A stretch of 64,000 bases of DNA from Choricystis sp. odSpoLacu1 (Eukaryota; Chlorophyta; Trebouxiophyceae), in assembly GCA_958009055.1 (NCBI GenBank), contig OY253657.1, positions 434,001 through 498,000 of the forward strand. The letters run 5' to 3'. Each line of letters starts with the position of its first letter. Position 1 is the stretch's first letter. Shown piece by piece: positions 33,426 to 42,040 of this stretch. The notes under the pieces are model-generated. The model saw only the letters and a list, made by a program, of their open reading frames with translations. It searched no databases and was not told the origin of the DNA. The translations under genes were made by a program, and so were the position numbers.

Positions 33426-34787
33426 ATGTCCGACACAGCCTCCACCCCCTGCACCGCGCGGCTGGGCGACGCCCTGCGCGCCGCGGCCGCGCGCGCGCGC
33501 GCGCGGCCATCACTGACCTTCGCGCCGCCCTTGCCGCCCGCGCCTCCCACGCGTCCTGGTCCCCGTCCGAGCTAGCTGCCCAGGCGCCCTGCACGTCCGA
33601 CATCCTGCTGACGTGCGCGGCGGGCGTGAAAGCCCGCATCTGCCGCATCGGGTGTGCGGTGCGGTCGCTGGAGCTGCCGGACGGCACGGACGTCGTGCTG
33701 GGGCACGAGGACACGGTCAAGTATTTGGTGAGAGAGGGGAGAGGGAGAGGGATGGAGGGAGTGGAAATAGGTGGGTGAAACAAAAACAAAAAACATCAAC
33801 CCCCACCCTCACAGGACGGCTCCCTGCCCTACTTTGGCGTCATCGTGGGCCGCGTCGCCAACCGCATCTCGGGCGGCACATTTGAGCTGGACGGCGTGCG
33901 CTACACCCTGCCGCGCGGCACGAGTGGGAAAGACAAAGCCAACTGTCTGCACGGAGGGCGGCGTGGGCTGGACAAAAGGCTGTGGACTGTCGCCCGCTCG
34001 TCGGCATCCTCGGTCACGCTGGCGTACAAGTCGCCTGATGGGGAGGAAGGGTTTCCCGGGACGGTGCAGTTGACGGGTAAGTGATGAGGATTAAAAAAAT
34101 GTTTTCTTTTCCTCTCCGGTTTTCCGCCTCAGTTTTTTCACTCGCCTTATCCTTCCCTCCCACCCACCAGTCGCCTACGACCTCACCCCAAAAGGCGCCC
34201 TCCGCGTCACCTGCCGCGGCGTGGCCGACGCCCCCACCCCGTTGAGCTTGACCCAACACTCGTACTTCAACCTGGATGGGTGTGACGCGGGCACCCCCCC
34301 TGGATCTGCTACAATCCTCGACCACACCCTCACCATCGACGCCGACGCCACTGTGTGTGTGGACCCAGTCACTGCCGCCGCCACGGGGGAGGTGGTGGCG
34401 CCTTCCGGCGCGTCCGACCTGCGCAACGGGCGGCGGCTGGGCGACGTGCCGGCCCTCAACAGCGCGTTCGTCCTCCGCGGCCCCCCCGCCCGCTCCCTGC
34501 GCCGGGCCGCCCTGCTGCGCTCCCCCGCCACCGGGCGCGTGCTGGCAGTGTACACGGACGCGGCCGCGTTGCAAGCGTATGCAGGGGGTGGCATTGGGAG
34601 GGGGACTCCCGGCAAACGGGGCGCGCGGCACGGCCCGCACGCGGGCGTCGCACTCGAAACCCACGCCCTGCCCAACGCGGTCAACGTGCCCGCCTGGACC
34701 GACTCCGTGCTGCTGAGGCCGGGAGGGGAGTACAGGAGTGTGACGGAGTACAGGTTTGGGGTGGGCAAGGAGGGCGCGTGGCCGTGA
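33426..34787 (+). CDS. Aldose 1-epimerase (galactose mutarotase)
   Basis: Exons 33426-33727, 33815-34076 and 34171-34787 give about 392 residues. The enzyme interconverts alpha and beta anomers of aldoses. Active-site marks: KANCLHGG (His), LTQHSYFNLDG (catalytic His), and GVALETHALPNAVN (catalytic Glu); also GRVANRISGGTF. The first 26 residues (MSDTASTPCTARLGDALR...) and the rest are in different frames. Removing one CG unit from the CG run at 33489-33505 joins ...ARAAITDLRAALAARAS. Head to head with the DDX31 gene, starts 189 bp apart. Confidence 0.9.
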
Positions 34788-35090
34788 GGGAGAGGGTGCT
34801 GGTGGAAAAGAGGGAAACGAAAACGAAGGGTGAAGAGGGAAGAGGGGGGTGTTGTTGGGCTCTGCTCCCAGCACGGCGACACACAATAAAACGATACAGA
34901 CACGACTATGTTGAAACCTGTGACACTTGATGTTTTGGGTAAACCGCGGAGAGAGGAGGGCTGGAGAGAGCGAGAGACGACGGCCAGCGCGCATTCTCCT
35001 CACAACTCTCTTCTGTCCTGTTGCCCCTCTCTCTTTCCCCCCAATCCTCGCGCATTCCGCCCTTGCGAGCGCCCCACCTTTCACTCTACC
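34788..35090. other. Intergenic gap, tandem genes
   Basis: Roughly 300 bases between aldose epimerase and CPP1. An AATAAA lies near 34885, about 100 bases after the epimerase stop. No promoter motif was recognised; the sequence before the CPP1 ATG is C/T-rich. Confidence 0.4.
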
Positions 35091-36255
35091 ATGCGAGCCC
35101 TCGCCGCGGCCGGGCAGCGCGCCCCCCAGCGCGCCGCGCGCGCCGCGCCGCCCCCCGGTCCGCGCCGCCCCCCGCTGGCCCCGCGCCGCCGCCTCACGTC
35201 GCCTCCCGCCGCGTCGGCGGACGCCATGGACGACCCGTTTGGACCGGCAGACGGAGACGACCCGTTCGGGCCGCCGGGAGGGGAGGGCGAGGGCGCGGGC
35301 GCCGCGCTCGCGCCGGCGGCGCCCGCATTTGACGACGACACCGACGACGACGGCGCGATTCGGGTGTTCTCGCGGTACAGGGAGAAGGACCCGTACAGGT
35401 GAGTGGAGAGGGGGAAGGGGGGGGGGGGGATGCGCTGCTTTTGGACGCAGAGGAGGAGGGAGGGAACACGAGAGAGGGTCGGACACCCGCCGGCTGGGGC
35501 GAGCAGGCAAAAACAAACACGCTCACCCCACCCCACCCACCACACACACACACACACAGGTTGCTCGGCGTCACGCGGGAGGCATCGTTTGAGGAGGTGC
35601 AGGACGCACGCAACTATCTGTACGAGGTGAGTGCGTGTGAGTGTGAGAGAGAGAGAGAGGGATGAACGGAGGGAGCTTAAAAGAACACCAACCCTCCCCA
35701 CCCTTCAAACCACAGACCTACTACCGCCACGAACCCTCCCGCGATGCTGTCGAGCTCGCCTTCGACGCCATCCTCAAACAAAAGATGAGGCTGCGCCACA
35801 AGCTGGGTTTTCGCCCGCCCCGGTCGGGGCGCAAGAGCGACGTCGCTGGCGACGCTCTCAAACCCTCCCTCGCCGCCCGCTTCACCGGCCTCTTCGACCC
35901 CGCCGTCTCCATCACCACCGTCGTCAACGATGGCGCCATCTTCCTGGCGCTGGCGGTGTGGGCGGCGTGGCAAGCCAATTCGACCGACCCCACGCTGCCC
36001 TTGGTTGGCGCAATCTGTTACTGTGGCTGGCGCCTGTTTGACAAGCGCAAGTCCCGCAACCCGGACGGCCCCTTTGTTGGCGGGTCCCCCGTGTGGGGGG
36101 CGCTGGGGGCCACGCTGGTTGCCCTGGTGGCGGGCTTTGCGCTCTCCATCGGCGCGGCGCGCATCCTGCCCCTCCCCACCACCATCCGCCCCGCCAGTGT
36201 GGGCCTGTTTGTCATCAACATGGCGCTGGGGGCGGCCTGCATCTTTTTGCGTTGA
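35091..36255 (+). CDS. CPP1: CPP1-like plastid J-like membrane protein
   Basis: Exons 35091-35398, 35560-35626 and 35716-36255 give 304 residues. It starts with an Arg/Ala/Pro-rich transit peptide. The J-like domain without HPD follows: DPYRLLGVTREASFEEVQDARNYL, then EPSRDAVELAFDAILKQKM. Three or four C-terminal helices (for example WGALGATLVALVAGFAL) match the CPP1 family (DUF3353). CPP1 stabilises the light-dependent protochlorophyllide oxidoreductase in land plants. An internal repeat DDPFGPADGDDPFGPPGG sits just after the transit peptide; its meaning is unknown. Intron 1 ends in a CA repeat before the acceptor. Confidence 0.9.
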
Positions 36256-36390
36256 GAGGGAGGGAGGGAGAGGGGGAGGGGGGTGCGACTTTTGGTAACA
36301 ACCGACCGTGATTTTTTTTTTTTCGAAAAAAATAACGAAGGGGAGCTAGCGAAAATGCTCTCTACAAACACACACACACACACACACAAT

Positions 36391-37212
36391 CTACAGCTTG
36401 CTCTTCTTGGCGGCCAGCCGCTCCATGACCTCCTTCAACGCGGCCACGGTGGAAGGGGAGGAGAGCACTTTCCACGCGCCGTCCGCCTCGCCGGGAGCAA
36501 ACGCTGCCCACTCCCTCGCAAAGTCGCCCCTCTCCCGCGTCTTCATGATGGCGCGCGCGCCGTCGGGCAGGGCCAGGGCGGCGGCAGCGGCAGCAGAGGC
36601 GGCAGCATCAAGTTGTGAGGGGGGGACGACAGCGTCCGCCAACCCAGCGGCAAGCGCGGCAGCCGGCCTCAGCATCGTCGCCCGCAGGCACGCCCTCTCG
36701 GCGGGGCCCGCCCCCATGACGCGGCCCATGAGCGCTTGCCAGAACTGGGGGACGGGGATGCCGAGAGCGACTTCATTGAGGCCGATGGCGGCGGACGGGA
36801 CGTCCGCGAGAATCCTCACGTCGCACGCCAACGCCAGCGCGCACCCGCCCGCGGGGCAGGCGCCCCTCACTGCCGCCACGGTGACGAGGGGGGAGGCGCA
36901 CAGGCGGGCGAGGAACGTGTTTTGGAGGACCCAGAAGGCTTTGTAGCGGGCGGCGGTGGTCAAAGGCGCGTACAGTTCTTTGACGTCGTTGCCCGCGGTG
37001 AACACGTCCCGCTTCACTCCAGACGAGATGATGAGGGCGCGGGGGGCGCCCGGGCCTCCTGCAGCCCTCGCGGCCTCCACTTCGTCCAGGGCGGAAGTGA
37101 GTTCGGTCCAGAGAACGGAATCCATTGTGTTGACCGGCTCCCGGGCCAGCACGAGGGAGGCGACGCGGGTGCAGGGGTCGATGGAGAGGCGGGTGTGGAC
37201 GCGGGGAGCCAT
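36391..37212 (-). CDS. ECI: Enoyl-CoA delta-isomerase (ECI1-like), peroxisomal
   Basis: A single exon of 273 residues in the crotonase superfamily. KRDVFTAGNDVKELY and RGACPAGGCALALACDVRIL form the oxyanion-hole segments, and IGLNEVALGIPVPQFW is typical of mitochondrial ECI1. The enzyme moves double bonds to the 2-trans position so unsaturated fatty acids can be fully oxidised. The C-terminus is SKL, a canonical PTS1, so the protein should be peroxisomal. Together with the LACS and the 3-hydroxybutyryl-CoA dehydrogenase in this window it fits fatty-acid breakdown, but the genes are not clustered. The upstream extension past the ATG crosses a Pro/His-rich tract and was not used. Confidence 0.92.
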   Translation of the reverse strand: MAPRVHTRLSIDPCTRVASLVLAREPVNTMDSVLWTELTSALDEVEAARAAGGPGAPRALIISSGVKRDVFTAGNDVKELYAPLTTAARYKAFWVLQNTFLARLCASPLVTVAAVRGACPAGGCALALACDVRILADVPSAAIGLNEVALGIPVPQFWQALMGRVMGAGPAERACLRATMLRPAAALAAGLADAVVPPSQLDAAASAAAAAALALPDGARAIMKTRERGDFAREWAAFAPGEADGAWKVLSSPSTVAALKEVMERLAAKKSKL

Positions 37213-38011
37213 GGTGGAGGCTGGTGGGGGAAAGGGTGGGGGGAAGGGGGGGTGGTGGGAGGGGGCACACACACAAAGCCAACACCTCCCCCTCACCTCG
37301 CGGCGTGGGCCTTCTTTGGTGCCAGTGTGAGTGTGGGTGCAATTGTGCCCTCAGTTCAGGTCTCCAAAAACACGGCATTCTCCATGCCCGCCCCTGAAAA
37401 GGGGGGAGTCGGCAGAACGAAAGTTTTTAAGTGTCGTTGATGCATCGTCGGACACACACAACACACGTGCACAGAGCAAAAAGAAGGCACTCGCGCGCAC
37501 ATAAGAAAGGGGGGGATCGCGGTTTGCCTCCTCCCCCTACCCAAGGTTTCCTTTTTTTTTTGCGCTCCCGTCAAGAGTAGAAATGAAACCGTTTTGGTCA
37601 CTGGCCTTCCTGATAAAAGGCTTGCCTAGGTGTCCTAAGATATAATTGGTTTGTGTTTGAGTCATCGTCCGGGGCAAAAAGAGGAAACAGAGGCGGGGGG
37701 GGAAGGAGGGGAGGGTGTGCTCTCTCACTCGCCAACACGAGTCGGAAAGAACGCAGCGAATTGGTTCGTGTGTTTCGGCAGAAGAATGTGAATACAAAAG
37801 ACTCCGTTAGGAATGGTGTTTTTCGTCCTTCTCGTGAGGTGGTGTCAACATGGGGGCGGGGGAAGAGGGGGTGGTTACCTGTGGGCCGACCACGGTGTGT
37901 TCGTGTCGTGTGCCTGTGTGAAAAAAGAGGAGGGTTTCAAAACGTGAAACAATGAACATGGAGTCAAAGCTCTCCACCCCACAATGATGTGTCCGCCGCG
38001 CGCTGGGCGCA

Positions 38012-38031
38012 GCCGCCCTGGAACGGGCGGC
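38012..38031. other. Hairpin, 7-bp stem
   Basis: GCCGCCC at 38012-38018 pairs with GGGCGGC at 38025-38031 around a 6-base loop. Flanking GCGCG and CGCGC could extend it. Confidence 0.5.
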
Positions 38032-38121
38032 CGCGCGCAAAAAACACGCGGCCGTGTTACTCTGCCAGGAGTGAAAATGAAAAGGTGTTTTTCGTTTCGG
38101 GGCACTAGAATCAGCTCAGAT

Positions 38122-38142
38122 CCGGGCGTGGTGTACGCCCGG
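38122..38142. other. Hairpin, 7-bp stem
   Basis: CCGGGCG at 38122-38128 pairs with CGCCCGG at 38136-38142 around a 7-base loop. Confidence 0.5.
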
Positions 38143-38198
38143 CGGTGTCGCAGTGTGCACGGAGGATAACCCTGGCGTGTGGTTGGGGGTGGGGGAAA

Positions 38199-38225
38199 GG
38201 GGGTGCGGCGGGAGGCCGCACCCCC
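38199..38225. other. Perfect hairpin, 11-bp stem
   Basis: GGGGGTGCGGC at 38199-38209 and its exact complement at 38215-38225 enclose the loop GGGAG. It is the strongest of three stems in this gap. Confidence 0.65.
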
Positions 38226-38808
38226 ACGACCGTCACCCTTGTTTGTTTTCGTTCCGCCCTCCCCTCGTCCCCTCAGCCACGAATTTGCTTGTGTTTGACC
38301 GCCATGTGAAAAAGGCAGATCTCAAAGATTAATAATAAATGTGTGTGACCATCACGGGGGGGAGGCGGGGGGGGGGGAGGCGTTGGGAGAGTGCGAGACA
38401 ACACGGGCCGCCGACGCGCACGGAGCCAAAGCGTCGGGTGGCGCGTGTGTGTGCTCGGCACGCCCGGCGCCCAGGCGTGCGGGTTGTGTGTGTGTGTGAT
38501 TACCCTGACCACGGGGTGTGTCGTGCGCGCGGGCGCGGCGGGGGGGAGGAGGCAAACAACGCCGAGCAAAAACGACGTCGGGATTGTGTTTGCATTGCGA
38601 CAAAAGTTTTTTCTTTGTTTCTTCTTCGCCGAACAAAAGCGGCGCGCCGTCGCTGCAGCAGGCGAGGACGCGTGCGCTCCCTTCTTGACTCTCCACGCAC
38701 GCACGCGCAAGTGCACCAGGGCGAGGGACACGCTCACACACACAAAACCGTCGCGTGCTATCGAAGGACGACCGGCGCGCCCCACTTTCTTCTAGCTGGG
38801 CGCCCCCA

Positions 38809-39212
38809 ATGTCGGGCGGCGAGACGAGCCTGGCGTCTCTGGTGGACAGTGAGTGTGGGCTGGTGTGGGGAGGCTGTGTGTTGTGAAGAGGTGGAGCGTG
38901 TGCGCGTTTCTGCCGTTTTCCAACCCACCCTCTCACCTCCCCTCCCCAGCCGTCGTCACCGTCGTCTGCAACGATGGCCGCGTCCTCATCGGCACGCTGC
39001 GCGGGTTCGACCAGGCCACCAACCTGGTGCTGGCCGACGCGACGGAGCGCGTGTTTTCGGCGTCGGCGGGGGTGGACGCGCTCCCCCTGGGCGGCTTGCA
39101 CGTGGTCCGCGGCGACAACGTTGCCCTCGTGGGCGACACGGACGCCGCGGCCGACGCAGCGGTGGACTGGGGGGCGGTGCGGGCGCACCCACTGCCCCCC
39201 GTGACGCACTGA
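38809..39212 (+). CDS. LSM8: U6 snRNA-associated Sm-like protein LSM8
   Basis: Exons 38809-38848 and 38950-39212 (phase 1) give 100 residues. The Sm1 motif is VTVVCNDGRVLIGTLRGFDQ with TNLVLADATERVFS, and Sm2 is GLHVVRGDNVALVGD. The C-terminal VDWGAVRAHPLPPVTH fits LSM8, which distinguishes the nuclear LSM2-8 ring bound to the U6 snRNA 3' end from the cytoplasmic LSM1-7 ring. The start MSGGETSLASLVD replaces the short N-terminal helix. The 101-base intron begins with G-rich and ends with C-rich sequence. Confidence 0.92.
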
Positions 39213-39284
39213 GAGGGGGAGGGAGACCTGCCGCCCCCCCCTTCTCCGGCGCGCCCGAGGACGCGGCTGCCCGCGGGTGCCAGC

Positions 39285-39897
39285 GTGGGCAGCCGTGCAG
39301 GGGCTGCCCCTGCGTGGCGCCCCTCCAAGACGGTGGACGCCGTCTCACGCCAGCGGCCCTGCCCACTGACCCAAGTCCAAGAGACCGCCATCTGTTCGAA
39401 GGCGTGTGCGTTTGTCACGTTTGTGACCAAGGGGCGCAGCTCGCAGGACTTCATGGACGCCGACTTTTGCACACTGTTGAAAAAAACCGTTTCTTACTTT
39501 TTCCCTGCCCCCCTTCCCCCTGCCTCTGATCGCACCGGCTTCCACCTGTCCCTGCCGTACGTGGTGCGCGTGCTGAGCCTCTGCGACGAATCGCTGCGCC
39601 GAGCGTGGTTTCCCATCTCTACACCGCAGCAAGGGAAACGCGACGCCCCGACGATTGCTTTGTCCTATGGCCCCACGACGTGGGGCCATAGTCCCCGAGT
39701 CCCCACGAAAGCAGGGCTGCGCCTGGTCAAAGCCATCGACGTGCTACAGAAGGAGAGGTGGAGGCGACGGAGACCCGCCTTTATCTTTTTTCACTGACCT
39801 GCTCCCGATTTTTAACTACGAACCCTCGACGCTGATGGATTGGCTGAAGTCTGGGCTGGGTACCCTCCGCTACCAGCGCAAGGCCTCGACCCCATGA
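39285..39897 (+). CDS. Unidentified ORF or gene remnant
   Basis: A plus-strand frame without a clear ATG encodes CAFVTFVTKGRSSQDFMDAD, FHLSLPYVVRVLSLCDESLR and TKAGLRLVKAIDVLQKER. After a shift near 39780 it continues FTDLLPIFNYEPSTLMDWLK to a TGA at 39895-39897. The residue mix (many Phe, Leu, Ser, Asp; less Ala) differs from all neighbours and the DNA is less GC-rich. The GA-rich tract after the stop is like that of local genes. I do not recognise a family. It may be the end of a decayed gene or transferred sequence. A perfect 12-bp hairpin lies within it. Confidence 0.35.
39665..39691. other. Perfect inverted repeat, 12-bp arms
   Basis: CTATGGCCCCAC at 39665-39676 and its exact complement at 39680-39691, separated by GAC. 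It lies within the unidentified ORF. Confidence 0.75.
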
Positions 39898-40054
39898 GAG
39901 AGAGAGAGAGTGCGCACACCCCGCCCATGGTTTGAGTGTAACAAGAAAAAGATGGGGTCCAAACGGCCCCGCCTGCCCACAATCGTCACACTTCTCACGT
40001 CGTTTTTTTCCTCCACCGCGTCCTTGTCCCTCTGTCACACAGCTCTACCCTCAC

Positions 40055-40189
40055 ATATATGGTCGCACGTCTCCCGCAGCAGGGTGCGCGCGTAGGGGTC
40101 GTACCGGAACGCGGGAGTGCGCGGGTTGGCAATCATCAGGGCCTCCATGTGGAAGCGCCCGTCGGCGATGAACACAATGGCATCGATGC
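40055..40189 (-). pseudogene. DPH1: Orphan exon of DPH1 (diphthamide biosynthesis)
   Basis: On the minus strand a 135-base segment bounded by a GCGCAG acceptor (from 40189) and an ATAT/GTGAGG donor (to 40055) encodes [20 protein letters not shown] followed by [17 protein letters not shown]. This is a diagnostic conserved block of DPH1, the radical-SAM-like 4Fe-4S enzyme subunit that starts diphthamide synthesis on EF2. No other DPH1 exon was found: the COQ6 stop codon lies only 106 bases upstream, and nothing DPH1-like follows within 800 bases. It therefore looks like a duplicated or rearranged fragment, although its coding sequence is well preserved. Confidence 0.72.
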
Positions 40190-40295
40190 CTGCGCTCAAA
40201 CCCGCCTCCAGCACGGTGTGTGTGTGTTTTGTAACTTTTTCGAGAAAAAAAAAAACCTATTGCAAAACCCTCTGAAAACACAACCTTATTTGTGC

Positions 40296-41861
40296 TCACC
40301 CCGACGCGTACCGCACCACCGCCGCCCGCAGGGGGGGCAGGGCGTCCACAGCGGCCAGCCCCAGGCCGCGCAGGGAGGCGAGGGGTCCAGTCTGGGGGCC
40401 AAACACTGTGCTCAGGCCATCCAACGCCACCTGCATCCCCCTCGCCGCCGCGCGGCGGGGCTCGTCGTACTTGGCTGCCAGCCAGGCGTCATCCCCCGGG
40501 TCCACCCCCGCCCGGGCGCCGGCGGCCAGGGTGGAGGCCAGGGCGGCCGCGTCGGAGAAGCCCAGGTTGGCGCCCTGCCCTGCGAGAGGGTGCACCGCGC
40601 GCGCAGCATCCCCGACCAGGGCGACGCGGGGGGCGACGTACCGCCCTGCAGCCAGCAGGCGCAGCGGGAAGGACGCGGGTGAGGGCGCCCCGGGCAGGGG
40701 GAGGACGCGGGGAGGGGGGTGGTAGCGCCCGTGGCGCGGCGGCGGGCCGTGTGAGAACGCCGCGTCCACCGCCGCCGCAAAGGCCGCCCCATCCATCGCC
40801 GTCAGCTGAGCCGCGACAGACGGCCGCACCGTCCACACGACCCCCGACGCGCCGCCTCGCAACGGGAGGAGGGCGAGGGGGCCGCCCTCGAGGAAGCGCT
40901 GCCACGCGGTGGAATGGGTTTCAAGTGTCGCCACTGTCGCCACGACAGCGCACCGGCCGTACCCGTGGCCGTACGTGCGCAGGCCCGCCGCGGCCCGCAC
41001 GCGGGAGGCCGCGCCGTCGGCCCCCACGACGAGGCGTGCGGTGAGGGAGCGGCCGTCGGCGAGGGTGGCGCGGGCAAGGGGGACGCCGGCCGCCCTGCGG
41101 CCGGAGTAAGGGGGCAGCACCAACTCACGCAACTCTCCCCCCCACGCTTCGGCCGGGGGGTAGGGGGAGGACCGGGCGGCAGCTAGGAGGGCCCGCACGA
41201 TGGCGTCGTTGTCGGCGACGTGGCCCAGGACGGAGGAGGAAGGAGTGGAGGAGGAGGAAGAAGAAGAGGGTGAAGGCGCGGCGTCCACGCCCGCCCCGGG
41301 CCACCACCCTCCCCCCCGATCCGCCGCTTCGTAGCGCACGCACCCGCCCCCTCCCTGCGTCGCGTCCCACACCTGCATCGCGTCAAAGGGGGAAGCGGCG
41401 CCGGTTGGGGGGGCGAGAGATGGCCACGCGCCGACACGAGAAAGCAGCGCAGTGGACGCGGGCGCGAGTGTCGACACCCGCAGCGGGGGGATCGGAGGTA
41501 GGGGGGTGGCTAGATCGGGGGCGGGAGCGCGGTCGGTCACGAGGACGGACAGGTGGCGGGTGGCGGGGGACGTGGCTGGGGAGGGAGGGAGGGGAGGGTT
41601 AAGAAAAACCGCGCGTCGATAGAAAAACTGCGCGTCGATAAACAAAAAACGAATGTCGGGCGCTCTCACGCTCGTCCTGCCCCTCCACACACACACACAC
41701 TCACCCAGTTCAGCCGCCAGTGACAAACCAACCATGGAGCCGCCCACGATGAGGACGTCTACCGTGTCGTCGGTGGGGGGCGACGCATGCGGCGACGCGG
41801 CGGCGTGCACCGCGGTCGCCAGCGAGCGCGCGCTGGCGCGGGCGGCTGTGGAGGTTAGCAT
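40296..41861 (-). CDS. COQ6: COQ6-type flavin monooxygenase of ubiquinone synthesis
   Basis: Exons 41861-41705 and 41575-40296 (phase 1) give about 478 residues. FAD-binding: VDVLIVGGSMVGLSLAAELG at the N-terminus, a middle ARLVVGADGAASRVRAAAGL (DG motif), and PRVALVGDAARAVHPLAGQG with NLGFSDA (GD motif). RVSTLAPAS and FDAMQVWDA are typical of COQ6, the C5-hydroxylase of the ubiquinone head group. The start MLTSTAARASARSLATAVH is a good mitochondrial presequence. A Ser run (PSSSSSSSTPSSS) in the middle is encoded by a trinucleotide repeat. Its 3' end is followed by the orphan DPH1 exon. Confidence 0.9.
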   Translation of the reverse strand: MLTSTAARASARSLATAVHAAASPHASPPTDDTVDVLIVGGSMVGLSLAAELGECVCVWRGRTSVRAPDIRFLFIDAQFFYRRAVFLNPPLPPSPATSPATRHLSVLVTDRAPAPDLATPLPPIPPLRVSTLAPASTALLSRVGAWPSLAPPTGAASPFDAMQVWDATQGGGGCVRYEAADRGGGWWPGAGVDAAPSPSSSSSSSTPSSSVLGHVADNDAIVRALLAAARSSPYPPAEAWGGELRELVLPPYSGRRAAGVPLARATLADGRSLTARLVVGADGAASRVRAAAGLRTYGHGYGRCAVVATVATLETHSTAWQRFLEGGPLALLPLRGGASGVVWTVRPSVAAQLTAMDGAAFAAAVDAAFSHGPPPRHGRYHPPPRVLPLPGAPSPASFPLRLLAAGRYVAPRVALVGDAARAVHPLAGQGANLGFSDAAALASTLAAGARAGVDPGDDAWLAAKYDEPRRAAARGMQVALDGLSTVFGPQTGPLASLRGLGLAAVDALPPLRAAVVRYASG

Positions 41862-42040
41862 TGGTGCTGTGGGGAAGGCAATGCGGGGGAAATGGCGAGG
41901 GAGCGAGGGCCGCCCCAGTCGCGAAAACAAAACAAAACGCGCGGGCGTTGTGTTTTAACCTCGTTCCTCTTTCCCTGTCTTCACAAACCACCCGGAGGAC
42001 GGTCACCAGAGAGTCGTCCACACAATCTGCACTAAAACAT

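Larger units (their letters stand above)
37213..38808. other. 1.6-kb gene-poor region with hairpins
   Basis: The largest stretch without a recognisable protein gene. The base composition is visibly less GC-rich than the flanks up to about 37.98 kb. Between 38.0 and 38.23 kb there are three strong hairpins, listed separately. Frames on both strands are short and lack family features. I looked for tRNA, spliceosomal snRNA and SRP RNA hallmarks and saw none. It could hold a non-coding RNA, a diverged repeat, or the promoter of LSM8. Confidence 0.5.

Noticed and set aside
36391..37296. A longer N-terminus for enoyl-CoA isomerase
   Set aside because: The extra residues are a Pro/His-rich translation of GT/CA-rich 5' sequence. 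The ATG at 37212 matches the start of the conserved domain.
37213..38808. A spliceosomal RNA, SRP RNA or tRNA in the gene-poor gap
   Set aside because: No U1/U2/U4/U5/U6 core sequences, SRP tetraloop region or tRNA B-box was found by eye; only hairpins can be claimed.
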